This document shows positions 48,047-56,423 of a DNA stretch of 57,925 nucleotides, piece after piece. How positions within the stretch are numbered: the stretch's first letter is position 1; every line of letters begins with the position of its first letter. The position numbers and the translations under genes were made by a program. This stretch comes from an uncultured Pelagibacteraceae bacterium (GTDB taxonomy: Bacteria; Pseudomonadota; Alphaproteobacteria; Pelagibacterales; Pelagibacteraceae), in assembly GCA_902609535.1 (NCBI GenBank), contig CACLSF010000006.1, positions 1-57,925 on the forward strand, written 5' to 3'. Below the pieces are notes generated by a model. That model did not search any database. It had not been told where the DNA came from and worked only from the letters and a program-made list of their open reading frames with translations.

Positions 48047-48990
48047 CTATTAGGTGTATCTGATGCAATCATTTGGCCTCGAATTTTTTCTCTAAAATAA
48101 ATATATGCACCTGCACCAATAATTATTGCGGCTCCAAGAAAAGTTCTAGGTACTGGTATAGTTTCAAATAATATGTAACCAGCTATCATTGCAAAAACTA
48201 TGTACGAATATTCAAACAGAGACACCACAGACGGAGAAGCAATACTATATGCTGTAAAAACACAAAAAAAAGATATTGATGCAACAATACCCATTACAAA
48301 AACGTAAGGCCAAGAAACAGCTGGATTTACAAACCATTCTCTAAAAATAAACTGCATTGTAGGATCTGAAAAACTATTAAACTTTCCATCACCACTTATT
48401 AAAAATATTATAACACTCGCAATTACTGCAAAAATATAAAGTAAAGTTAACTGAGTATAAATATTATCTTTTTCAGATGTATATTTTGTAATTGTCATAG
48501 AGCATGCATAACAAAGTGAGCATGCAACTGGTGCCAATTTAAAAAAGTTAAAGTCTTCTAAAGTTGGATTTAGCACAACTAAAACACCAATAAATCCTAC
48601 GGTTATTGCACTCCATCTTCTAATTCCAATTTGTTCTTTTAAAAATACTTTAGCAAATATTGACATGAAAAAAGGACATGAAAAGAATAATGCGCTGACC
48701 ATAGCTAAAGACATAAATGTAAGTGAAATGTAAAAGAAACTAAAACCAAAGAAAAAACAAATTACTCTTAATAAAGTTAAAAAAGGATAATGAGTCTTTA
48801 ATGTAAATTTTTTCTTTGTTATTAAGAATATAGATATAAGAACTGTAGCTTGAACGATAGTTCTACCAAGATATAACTCAAACAAAGCAATCTCCTCAAA
48901 TATATATTTTATAAGAGAGTCTTGAATTGAAAAAAAAGCCATCCCTATCATGATAAATAGGATGCCTTTAGTATTATTATTTGCTTCCAT
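48043..48990 (-). CDS. DMT-superfamily (EamA) transporter, module B
   Basis: 315 residues with ten membrane segments in two EamA repeats; the N-terminal G-M-A-F-F-S-I-Q-D-S-L-I-K-Y motif is typical of the proteobacterial EamA/RhaT group. It lies 3 bases after the GMC oxidoreductase and overlaps the IPNS-like gene, so its substrate is likely tied to one of these oxidative enzymes. Confidence 0.88.
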   Translation of the reverse strand: MEANNNTKGILFIMIGMAFFSIQDSLIKYIFEEIALFELYLGRTIVQATVLISIFLITKKKFTLKTHYPFLTLLRVICFFFGFSFFYISLTFMSLAMVSALFFSCPFFMSIFAKVFLKEQIGIRRWSAITVGFIGVLVVLNPTLEDFNFFKLAPVACSLCYACSMTITKYTSEKDNIYTQLTLLYIFAVIASVIIFLISGDGKFNSFSDPTMQFIFREWFVNPAVSWPYVFVMGIVASISFFCVFTAYSIASPSVVSLFEYSYIVFAMIAGYILFETIPVPRTFLGAAIIIGAGAYIYFREKIRGQMIASDTPNR

Positions 48991-48993
48991 AAG

Positions 48994-50574
48994 TTAATTC
49001 AAAATAAAGTCAGCAGCTCTCTCACCTATCATTAATGTTGGTGCATTTAGATTTCCACTTGTAATTTCTGGCATTACAGATGCATCAGCTACCCTTATAT
49101 TCTGAAGACCATGAATTTTTAATTTTTCATCTACCACTGCCATATCATCTATACCCATCTTTAAAGTACATGATGGGTGATATGCTGTTTCTGCTTTTGA
49201 TCTTACATATTCTTCAATTTCCTCATCTGAATTTGCATTATCACCTGGCCCAATTTCTTTACCAGCAAAAGGTTTCATAGAGTTTTGACATAAAATTTTT
49301 CTTGCTACTCGAACACATTTTATTGTTTCTTTAAGATCATAATCATCCTGCAAGTAATTAAATTGTATTTTTGGATAATCATAAGGGTTTGAACTGTTCA
49401 AAGTAATTTCCCCTCTACTTTTAGGTTGGTTTAAACTTGCATGTAATTGGTATCCGTGTCTATCAGGATCTACTAAACCATGGTCTATTACAAATGCTGG
49501 GAAAAAATGAAATTGTATATTTGGATATTTTTTATCTGGAGATGATTTACAGAATCCACCAGCCTCTAAAAAAGACGTAGAGCAAGGCCCACTTTTGTTT
49601 AAGAACCACTGGATACCCACCTTTACCATATTAAATTTATTTACATATGAATATAATGTATCTGGAGTTTTACATTCTTGTTGAATATAGGTTTCTAAAT
49701 GATCTTGTAAATTTTTTCCAACTCCTTTTGAATCATGAATAACCTCTATTCCTTTTTCTTTAAGATGATTGCTTGGACCAACACCTGATAACATTAGTAA
49801 TTGTGGAGAATTAATTGATCCACCACTTAAAATAATTTCTTTATTTGCGTAAATAGTCTTCGTTTCATTTTTTATTTTAACTTGAATTCCAATAGCTTTT
49901 TTGCCATCAAAAATAATCTTTTCTACAAATGACTCAGTAAATACTTTTAAATTTTCCCTGCTTTTAGCTGGTTTTAAATAGTATTTTGAAGCACTTGCTC
50001 TCTGTCCTTTATGAATAGTAACATCGTACATTCCAAAGCCTTCTTGGTCTTCTCCATTCATATCACTATTTATTTTATGTCCTGCCTCTTTCGCTGAGTC
50101 CAAAAAAGCTTTAAAAAGGGGATTTTTGTTATTTGATTGATTTACAGGCAATATACCTTTTCCACCTCTATAATTATTTTCTCCACCTGACCATGTCTCA
50201 ATTTTTTTAAAAAAAGGTAAAACATTTTCGTAAGACCAATTTTTTAACCCAAATGAAGCCCATCTCTCATAATCATTTTTATTTCCTCTGACATAAACCA
50301 TTCCATTATGCGCGGAACAACCACCAATCATCTTTCCCCTAGGACAAAATAATTTTCTATTGTTTAAGTGTGGCTCAGGTTCAGAATAATATTTATAATT
50401 ATATTTTGGGTCATGCATTGCATAAAGTATTGCAAGGGGCATGTTTACTTTCCATATATCACTATCTTTACCAGCTTCAAAAATTGCAACCTTATTTTTA
50501 CTTTGTTCAGTTAGTCTATTAGCGAGAACGCATCCTGCTGTACCTGCTCCAATTATTAAATAATCAAATTTCAA
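48994..50574 (-). CDS. GMC-family FAD oxidoreductase (choline/alcohol dehydrogenase-like)
   Basis: 526 residues. FAD-binding GAGTAG is at 9-14. The first GMC signature has G-K-M-I-G-G-C-S-A-H-N-G-M-V-Y, and the second G-G-S-I-N-S-P-Q-L-L. Catalytic His466 (Y-H-P-S-C-T) and Asn510 (N-L-N-A-P-T) are intact. It oxidises a primary alcohol to an aldehyde. The nearby carnitine/betaine genes make choline or a related quaternary amine alcohol plausible, but BetA identity is not proven. It lies 5 bases after the TauD-type gene. Confidence 0.9.
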   Translation of the reverse strand: MKFDYLIIGAGTAGCVLANRLTEQSKNKVAIFEAGKDSDIWKVNMPLAILYAMHDPKYNYKYYSEPEPHLNNRKLFCPRGKMIGGCSAHNGMVYVRGNKNDYERWASFGLKNWSYENVLPFFKKIETWSGGENNYRGGKGILPVNQSNNKNPLFKAFLDSAKEAGHKINSDMNGEDQEGFGMYDVTIHKGQRASASKYYLKPAKSRENLKVFTESFVEKIIFDGKKAIGIQVKIKNETKTIYANKEIILSGGSINSPQLLMLSGVGPSNHLKEKGIEVIHDSKGVGKNLQDHLETYIQQECKTPDTLYSYVNKFNMVKVGIQWFLNKSGPCSTSFLEAGGFCKSSPDKKYPNIQFHFFPAFVIDHGLVDPDRHGYQLHASLNQPKSRGEITLNSSNPYDYPKIQFNYLQDDYDLKETIKCVRVARKILCQNSMKPFAGKEIGPGDNANSDEEIEEYVRSKAETAYHPSCTLKMGIDDMAVVDEKLKIHGLQNIRVADASVMPEITSGNLNAPTLMIGERAADFILN

Positions 50575-50579
50575 GGTAT

Positions 50580-51413
50580 TTATTGTGGGTGGTCACCTTC
50601 TATAGCAATTCTATCCATTACTCTTTCATATCCTAATCCTCTACCTGGATAAAAATCTGCAATTGCAAAGTGAATAACACTTCTATTATCCCATATACAG
50701 ACTGTATTTTCAGTCCAGCTAAATCTACAGGTTAATTCAAGTCGTGCTTGGTGTTCAAATATTTTTTTTAAAATTTCGTCACTTTCTTCTTGTTCAAGTC
50801 CAATTATTTTTTTTGTGTATGTCCAATTGACAAATAGAATTTTTTTTCCAGTCTCAGGATGTGTTCTTACTATTGGATGTTCATTAGAATATTCATCAAA
50901 ATTTCTTTTTTCATTTCCCTCCATTTTTTTATATTTTTCAATAAAAAATTCTGCGCCAAGAGAACTATGGATTGCTTTTTTATCTTTTATCTTTTCCTTT
51001 ATATCTTCATCTAATGTTTCCCATGCAAGCTCCATGTTTGCAAAGCATGTATCACCACCAACAGGAGGAATTTTAATTGATTTTAATATTACTGCTTTCG
51101 TTGGTTTTTCATTGTAACTAACATCACTATGCCAATTCTCACCCCATTGGTTTTTTTCATCTTCTGCTTTAATTATTCTTACTATTTCGGGATGTTTACT
51201 TAATCCTTTTACATATGCATGTGTTTCTAATGGTCCAAATTTTTCAGCTAAGGCTATATGTTGTTCAGCATTAATTTTTTGGTCCCTAAAGAAAATAACT
51301 TTGTGTTCTAATAATAAATTATTAATTTCCTTGATGTTTTGATCAGAGGTATCTTTAAGATCTATCCCTGTTATTTCTGCACCTAGTGCTCCTGACAAAA
51401 GTTTAATTTCCAT
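50580..51413 (-). CDS. TauD/TfdA-family Fe(II)/2-oxoglutarate dioxygenase
   Basis: 277 residues, similar in length to TauD. Iron ligands His95 and Asp97 (W-H-S-D-V-S-Y) and His248 (V-I-H-F-A-I), with 2-oxoglutarate-binding Arg264, are present. Family members hydroxylate taurine, 2,4-D or gamma-butyrobetaine. The gamma-butyrobetaine hydroxylases I know carry an extra N-terminal domain that is missing here. Position 3 bases after the betainyl-CoA-type thioesterase gene suggests a substrate related to carnitine or its by-products. Confidence 0.9.
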   Translation of the reverse strand: MEIKLLSGALGAEITGIDLKDTSDQNIKEINNLLLEHKVIFFRDQKINAEQHIALAEKFGPLETHAYVKGLSKHPEIVRIIKAEDEKNQWGENWHSDVSYNEKPTKAVILKSIKIPPVGGDTCFANMELAWETLDEDIKEKIKDKKAIHSSLGAEFFIEKYKKMEGNEKRNFDEYSNEHPIVRTHPETGKKILFVNWTYTKKIIGLEQEESDEILKKIFEHQARLELTCRFSWTENTVCIWDNRSVIHFAIADFYPGRGLGYERVMDRIAIEGDHPQ

Positions 51414-51416
51414 AAC

Positions 51417-51884
51417 TTATTTTTTTAGCTTACCAGAAAACACTAAATTTTCTGAGTTAAAAGAAACCTTATTTTTATTTATAAAGTCATCCATTATTTG
51501 GATTTTATCTTGTTCAAATTCTGTGACCTTTCTTTTATCCAGATCAATATAAAGCGACAGGCTTTCAATAGTTGCAGCAAGCTTTTTTGACTTCTTTTCA
51601 TACATTTCGCATTTTAAATGTAATCTTTTTTTATCATGATCAAAGAAGGTGCAATAAACATCTACTTCATCATTTTCTTTCACTTCATTGTCATAGGTAG
51701 TTCTCGTATCTACAACCATAGTACTTCTTTTATTAATTTGTGCATTTGAGCCACCCATGTGAAACTTATTAAGCATTGTTTCCCATGCTTGATCAAAAAT
51801 TAGAACATAGTATGCCATATTCATATGTTCATTGTAGTCTGTCCATTCCTTAATAACTTTTCTAGTGGCAAGATGAAATGACAT
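51417..51884 (-). CDS. Hotdog-fold thioesterase, probable betainyl-CoA thioesterase
   Basis: 155 residues. The 4HBT-type active-site motif E-W-T-D-Y-N-E-H-M-N is at 13-22, with Asp16 the likely catalytic residue, followed by the long hotdog helix A-Y-Y-V-L-I-F-D-Q-A-W. This type of thioesterase accompanies, and in some bacteria is fused to, L-carnitine dehydrogenase, where it hydrolyses betainyl-CoA to glycine betaine and CoA. Carnitine dehydrogenase and a BKACE gene within 4 kb support that assignment. Confidence 0.8.
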   Translation of the reverse strand: MSFHLATRKVIKEWTDYNEHMNMAYYVLIFDQAWETMLNKFHMGGSNAQINKRSTMVVDTRTTYDNEVKENDEVDVYCTFFDHDKKRLHLKCEMYEKKSKKLAATIESLSLYIDLDKRKVTEFEQDKIQIMDDFINKNKVSFNSENLVFSGKLKK

Positions 51885-51892
51885 AATTTAAT

Positions 51893-52753
51893 TTAAACTT
51901 TATTTATTTTATCTGCTATCAATATTTTCCTTTTCATTTCTCGAAGGACAGGCTTTTCTATAAGTTTACCGTCTATGACTACTAGACCTGTATTTGAATT
52001 ATTAAATTCTTCTAAAATTTTTTTAGCCTTGATAATTTCATCTTGAGGTGGTGTAAATACTTCATTTAAAATTTTAATTTGTTTTGGATGAATGGAACCT
52101 TTTCCAGTAAAGCCTAAGTTTCTTACTTGTTCAGCCTCTTTCCTCATTCCTTCCATATTCTCTAAGTCTAAATAAGGTACATCAATTACATCAACACCAA
52201 CACTTGCACCTGCATGAACTAATTTAGATCTCGCATGGACAAGATTTTCCCATTTATTTTCAACTCTAAGCTCAGCTGCCATATCAACTCCACCAAAATA
52301 TAAAGCAACTATTCTTTTACTGGCATGAGCAATATTATAAATATTTTCTAAAGCCTCATTTGTTTCCATTATTACATGAAGATCCGTATCTAAATTACAG
52401 TCTGTTAAAAGATCATCTATAAACGTTATTTCATCTGGAGTTTTAACCTTTGGTAACATGATAGCCTTTAGATTTATTTTGCTAGATATGAAAGCTTCTA
52501 AATCTAAAAGACCAAACTTTGTTCTTTGATTATTTAATCTGACAACTAACTCTACATCATTTTTTACTTCGAGAGTCTTTAGAGCCTCTATAGTATTTTT
52601 TCTAGCTTCTGCTTTATCATTGATTGCTATCCCATCCTCTAATTCAATACAAACCATGTCTGCACCTGATACAATTGCTTTAGGAAACATTTCTGGATGA
52701 AGTCCAGGTGTAAAAATAAAACTTCGTCTTACTTTTAATTTGTTCAAGTCCAT
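51893..52753 (-). CDS. HpcH/HpaI aldolase / CitE-like lyase
   Basis: 286 residues. It has the CitE/malyl-CoA lyase TIM barrel, with R-R-S-F-I-F-T-P-G near 9-17, the acidic E-L-E-D at 37-40, the Mg-binding V-M-E-T-N near the barrel centre and a C-terminal G-S-I-H-P-K-Q segment. Enzymes of this family cleave or form malyl-CoA, citramalyl-CoA or related 3-hydroxyacyl thioesters. It abuts the aldolase-like gene with no intervening base. The substrate is unknown. Confidence 0.88.
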   Translation of the reverse strand: MDLNKLKVRRSFIFTPGLHPEMFPKAIVSGADMVCIELEDGIAINDKAEARKNTIEALKTLEVKNDVELVVRLNNQRTKFGLLDLEAFISSKINLKAIMLPKVKTPDEITFIDDLLTDCNLDTDLHVIMETNEALENIYNIAHASKRIVALYFGGVDMAAELRVENKWENLVHARSKLVHAGASVGVDVIDVPYLDLENMEGMRKEAEQVRNLGFTGKGSIHPKQIKILNEVFTPPQDEIIKAKKILEEFNNSNTGLVVIDGKLIEKPVLREMKRKILIADKINKV

Positions 52754-53485
52754 TTAATTTTTGTAATCAGGTTCTTCTTTATCTAAAATTAATCTTATTT
52801 GAGATAGGAATAGATTTGCAAAATCAGTTGGAAAGTTTGCATGTTCTTCTGCAGTTTTCTCTGCAACTTCATGGCTGACTACATTAAGTTCTTGGTTTGT
52901 TGAAAGAGCTGTAAGATATGTTTGTGCTGCTCTTTCAAAATAATAAAGTGAATTAAAACCTTCAGCAACAGTTTCTCCTGTTGTTAAAATTCCATGATTT
53001 GCGAGTAACATGTGCTGTTTATTCCCAAGAGAATTCGCCATTTTAATGGATTCGTCCTCAAGTCCTAAACCTCCAAATTCATTGTATGTAGATACCCTAT
53101 TATAAAACATCATCGTATTTTGATCGATTGGTTTCAAGACTGGGTCTTTTAGCGTAGAAAGAGCAGTTGCATATTTAGAATGGACATGAAAAATACATCT
53201 TGCGTGTGGAGCTTTTTCATGAATTGCACCATGGATATACAAAGCTGTCGGATCAATAACGTCTGGCTTATTCTTCAACTCATCTTTATTTTCTTTATTT
53301 ACTAAGATCAAATCACTAGCCTTCATTCTACTAAAATGAATACCTGCTTTATTGCAGTAAAAATCAGATGTACCAGGTATGCATGCACTAAAATGGTTTG
53401 CAACCCCCTCATGCATATTAAGTCTAGCCGTCCATCTAAAAGTTGCAGCTAAATCCTTCTGTAATTCTGATATTTCCATTTGCAT
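52754..53485 (-). CDS. Class II aldolase/adducin-family protein
   Basis: 243 residues. Zinc-type histidines at His100 and His102 (F-H-V-H-S) and His164 (A-N-H-G-I-L) are present, along with N-H-F-S near 30-33. The catalytic Glu of classical fuculose-phosphate aldolases, four residues before the Y-I-H histidine, reads Ala. It therefore belongs to the adducin-like subgroup whose reactions are not well defined. It heads the minus-strand half of module B, 29 bases from the divergent BKACE gene. An in-frame ATG two codons later is an alternative start. Confidence 0.86.
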   Translation of the reverse strand: MQMEISELQKDLAATFRWTARLNMHEGVANHFSACIPGTSDFYCNKAGIHFSRMKASDLILVNKENKDELKNKPDVIDPTALYIHGAIHEKAPHARCIFHVHSKYATALSTLKDPVLKPIDQNTMMFYNRVSTYNEFGGLGLEDESIKMANSLGNKQHMLLANHGILTTGETVAEGFNSLYYFERAAQTYLTALSTNQELNVVSHEVAEKTAEEHANFPTDFANLFLSQIRLILDKEEPDYKN

Positions 53486-53514
53486 GATTTTAAAATATAG
53501 TTGAAAAATAAATT
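53486..53514. promoter_or_regulatory. 29-base divergent spacer between the two halves of module B
   Basis: Start codons of the class II aldolase gene (minus) and the BKACE gene (plus) are only 29 very AT-rich bases apart. There is no room for two separate sigma-70 promoters without extending into the coding sequences, so promoter elements must overlap each other or the genes. No operator-like palindrome is evident. Confidence 0.35.
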
Positions 53515-54402
53515 ATGAACAACAACGTTTTTGTATCATGTGCTGTAACAGGGTCAGGCGATACTGCTAGCAAACACCCTGACTTACCAAAAACTCCAGA
53601 ACAAATAGCTAAATCAGCAATAGAGGCAGCAAAAGCTGGAGCAGCAATTGCACATATTCATGTTAGAGAAGAGGATGGAACACCAAGTAGAAGGTTGGAA
53701 TTATATAAAGAGGTAGTTGATAGAATTAGATCAAGTGAAACCGATGTAATTTTAAACTTAACTACTGGGATGGGAGGAGATTTGGACATAGGACAAGGGA
53801 AAAACCCACTAGATTTTGGCCCTATGACAGACATGGCAAATGTTATGGAAAGAATAGCTAATGCAGAACAATTTTTACCAGAAATTTGCACATTAGATGC
53901 TGGAACATTAAACTTTGGTGATGGTTCAGTCATTACAGTTAATACCCCTAATGATTTAAGAAAAGCTGCAAAAAAATTACAGGAAATTAAAGTTAAACCA
54001 GAGATAGAGGCATTTGATTTAGGAAATATGTGGTTTGGCTCTCAATTATATAAAGAAGGTTTGTTAGATGATCCTCCAATGTTTCAAATGTGTTTAGGTA
54101 TTCCTTGGGGAGCTCCAGCTACTCCGTTAGCAATGCAAGCAATGAAAGATATAATGCCAGAACAAGGAGTATGGTCAGGCTTTGCAATATCAAAAAATGA
54201 AATGCCTTTTGTAGCACAAACAGTTGTTATGGGTGGAAACCCAAGAGTTGGTTTAGAAGATAATTTGTATATATCAAAAGGTAAACTTGCAACCAATGCT
54301 CAGTTAGTTGAAAAAGCGATCAGAATTGTAACAGATCTTGGTGCATCAATAATGACTGCAGAAGAAACAAGGAAAAAATTAAAGCTTGTTAAACACAAGT
54401 AA
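53515..54402 (+). CDS. BKACE (DUF849) beta-keto acid cleavage enzyme, probable 3-dehydrocarnitine cleavage enzyme
   Basis: 295 residues. It is a TIM-barrel zinc enzyme of the 3-keto-5-aminohexanoate cleavage family, which transfers the acyl part of a beta-keto acid to CoA with release of acetoacetate. Zinc histidines His47 and His49 (A-H-I-H-V-R) and Glu248 (V-G-L-E-D-N) are conserved. It overlaps the carnitine dehydrogenase gene by one base (TAATG). That coupling makes 3-dehydrocarnitine the likely substrate, giving betainyl-CoA plus acetoacetate. The substrate is inferred from context, as BKACE specificity varies between subgroups. Confidence 0.88.
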   Translation: MNNNVFVSCAVTGSGDTASKHPDLPKTPEQIAKSAIEAAKAGAAIAHIHVREEDGTPSRRLELYKEVVDRIRSSETDVILNLTTGMGGDLDIGQGKNPLDFGPMTDMANVMERIANAEQFLPEICTLDAGTLNFGDGSVITVNTPNDLRKAAKKLQEIKVKPEIEAFDLGNMWFGSQLYKEGLLDDPPMFQMCLGIPWGAPATPLAMQAMKDIMPEQGVWSGFAISKNEMPFVAQTVVMGGNPRVGLEDNLYISKGKLATNAQLVEKAIRIVTDLGASIMTAEETRKKLKLVKHK

Positions 54403-55346
54403 TGTCCGAAATTAAAAAAGTTGCAGTAATTGGCACAGGAGTAATTGGAGTAGGGTGGACAATAAGACTCTTGGCTCACAACATAAAAGTTTTAGCATAC
54501 GATAAAAATTTAATTCAAAGGAATAGCTTAATCCAAGAAATAAAAAGAACCGTACCTTTTGTAAAAAAACTATTTAATAAAAAAAAGATAAATTTAAATA
54601 ATTTAAAGTTTTTTTCTTCTTTAGAGAGTACTGTTAAAGATGCAGATCTAATCCAAGAATGTGCTCCTGAAAACTATAAACTTAAAACTCAATTAATAAG
54701 TCAAATTTCAAATTATTGTAAACCTGAGGTTTTGATATCGTCAAGCTCATCTGGATTACTTCCCTCAAGAATTTTTTCAAAATGTAAAAATAATAAAAGA
54801 GGTATCATTGCGCATCCATTCAATCCTGTTTATTTACTACCTTTAGTTGAAATAGTTCCAGGAAAAAAAACAAGTTCTAAATCATTAAATGCAGCAAATA
54901 AATTTTATAATTCGATCTCAATGAACCCAATTACCCTTAAAAAGGAGCTACCAGGATATCTATCTGATAGACTGCAAGAAGCTTTATGGAGAGAAGCGCT
55001 TCATATTATAAATGAAGGGTATGCCTCAACAGAGGATTTAGATAGAGCTATTGAGGACGGCCCAGGCTTAAGATACTCATTAATGGGAACATTTTTAACT
55101 TTTCATTTAGCAGGAGGAAAAGCCGGAATGAAACATATGCTTGAACAATTTGGGCCCGCATTAAAACTCCCATGGACTAAGCTTAAAGCACCAAAATTAT
55201 CAAAAAAGCTCTCAGAAAGATTGATTTCTGGTACAAAAAAGCAAGCAAAAGGAAAATCAATCAATCAATTGTCAAATATAAGAGATGAGTATTTAGTTGA
55301 ACTTCAAAATCTTAGAAAAAAATATGAAAATAAAATTAGAAAATAG
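54402..55346 (+). CDS. lcdH: L-carnitine dehydrogenase
   Basis: 314 residues, related to 3-hydroxyacyl-CoA dehydrogenases but with the carnitine dehydrogenase pattern. The NAD motif GTGVIG is at 11-16, and then I-Q-E-C-A-P-E, S-S-S-S-G-L-L-P-S, H-P-F-N-P-V-Y-L-L-P-L-V-E and D-R-L-Q-E-A-L-W-R-E-A-L-H follow. The late F-G-P-A-L-K-L-P-W block also matches known LcdH sequences as I recall them. It oxidises L-carnitine to 3-dehydrocarnitine with NAD. Translational coupling to the BKACE gene defines a carnitine-degrading pair. Confidence 0.92.
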   Translation: MSEIKKVAVIGTGVIGVGWTIRLLAHNIKVLAYDKNLIQRNSLIQEIKRTVPFVKKLFNKKKINLNNLKFFSSLESTVKDADLIQECAPENYKLKTQLISQISNYCKPEVLISSSSSGLLPSRIFSKCKNNKRGIIAHPFNPVYLLPLVEIVPGKKTSSKSLNAANKFYNSISMNPITLKKELPGYLSDRLQEALWREALHIINEGYASTEDLDRAIEDGPGLRYSLMGTFLTFHLAGGKAGMKHMLEQFGPALKLPWTKLKAPKLSKKLSERLISGTKKQAKGKSINQLSNIRDEYLVELQNLRKKYENKIRK

Positions 55347-55382
55347 ATATCTAAAGAAAACTTAAAATGGTAATTTAGTTAC

Positions 55383-56417
55383 ATGGATTTTAATCATTTT
55401 TTAACAAGTTACATGCCAGATACAAGCATTGGTTCAAAGCAGCATTTTAAAAATATGCTTGAAGAATGTGTGACTGCTGAAAAACTTGGTTATGCAACTG
55501 TGTCAATACCAGAGCATCATTTAATAAACTTACTAATGATGCCATCGCCATTGCAGATGGCTGTAAAAATTGCATCAGTTACAAAAAATATTAAAATAAC
55601 AACAGGTATAGTTGTTTTGCCTCTACACGATATGAGAACATATGCTGGTGAAGTAGCTACTGCCGATATTTTAACTGATGGAAGATTAATTTTAGGTGTA
55701 GGAAGAGGGGCATTTCCGTGGGAAATGAAAAGGCTAGGCACACCAATAGAACAATCGAAAGAAAAATTTGTAGAGTCTCTAGAGGTTCTGCAATTATTAT
55801 TAAAAAATAAAGAAGTTTCGTATAAAGGCAAATACTATGACTTCGAACCATTAACTGTAATGCCTCGACCCATAAGTAATCCAATACCAATGATGGTTGC
55901 CGCAATGAATTTAGAAAGTATAAAAGATGCAGCTTCAAGAGGATTTCATGTTCAATCAACAGTATTATCAGGTACAAAAGATCTTTTATTAAGTAGAGTT
56001 AATGCATTTAAAGAAGGCTGCATTCAACTGGGTGAAAAAGGTAAGTTACTCAAACTTTCAATGCAACGAATGGCTTACTTAGCAAAAGATGAAAATGAAG
56101 CTAGAGAGAAAACAAAACTTGCTTACGAATATTACAAAAGATTTGATAATATGTTTACAGGACCAGGCAAGGTAAAAGAGGGTAATATTGAAGCTTTACC
56201 AAGAAAACAAACTTTAGAAGAACTAAAAGAAAATCTTTTAATTTGCCCTTTAAATGAAATGATTGATAAACTTAGCGTTTATGCTGAAGCAGGAGTTGAT
56301 GAGGTGATTCTTAGTTCAAGTTTCGGACAATCACAAGAAGACCTAATAGAGTCAATGTATAGAATTGGTGAAAACGTAATCCCATATTTTAAAAAATCTA
56401 ATATACAAGTAGCTTAA
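55383..56417 (+). CDS. LLM-class flavin-dependent monooxygenase, module B
   Basis: 344 residues, luciferase-like TIM barrel: S-I-P-E-H-H-L near 41-47, T-G-I-V-V-L-P-L-H-D and D-G-R-L-I-L-G-V-G-R-G are typical. It belongs to the same superfamily as the module A enzyme (389 residues) but is shorter and clearly divergent. It starts 36 bases after lcdH and is followed after 6 bases by an alpha/beta hydrolase, the same enzyme pairing as in module A. An oxidative C-N or C-S cleavage is possible but not demonstrated. Confidence 0.9.
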   Translation: MDFNHFLTSYMPDTSIGSKQHFKNMLEECVTAEKLGYATVSIPEHHLINLLMMPSPLQMAVKIASVTKNIKITTGIVVLPLHDMRTYAGEVATADILTDGRLILGVGRGAFPWEMKRLGTPIEQSKEKFVESLEVLQLLLKNKEVSYKGKYYDFEPLTVMPRPISNPIPMMVAAMNLESIKDAASRGFHVQSTVLSGTKDLLLSRVNAFKEGCIQLGEKGKLLKLSMQRMAYLAKDENEAREKTKLAYEYYKRFDNMFTGPGKVKEGNIEALPRKQTLEELKENLLICPLNEMIDKLSVYAEAGVDEVILSSSFGQSQEDLIESMYRIGENVIPYFKKSNIQVA

Positions 56418-56423
56418 ATATCT

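Noticed and set aside
48994-50574. Firm assignment of the GMC protein as choline dehydrogenase BetA
   Set aside because: Catalytic residues fit any GMC alcohol oxidase, and no betB-specific partner is adjacent; substrate left open.
50580-51413. TauD-type protein as gamma-butyrobetaine hydroxylase completing carnitine synthesis
   Set aside because: Attractive by context, but the protein is TauD-sized and lacks the extra N-terminal domain of known gamma-butyrobetaine hydroxylases.
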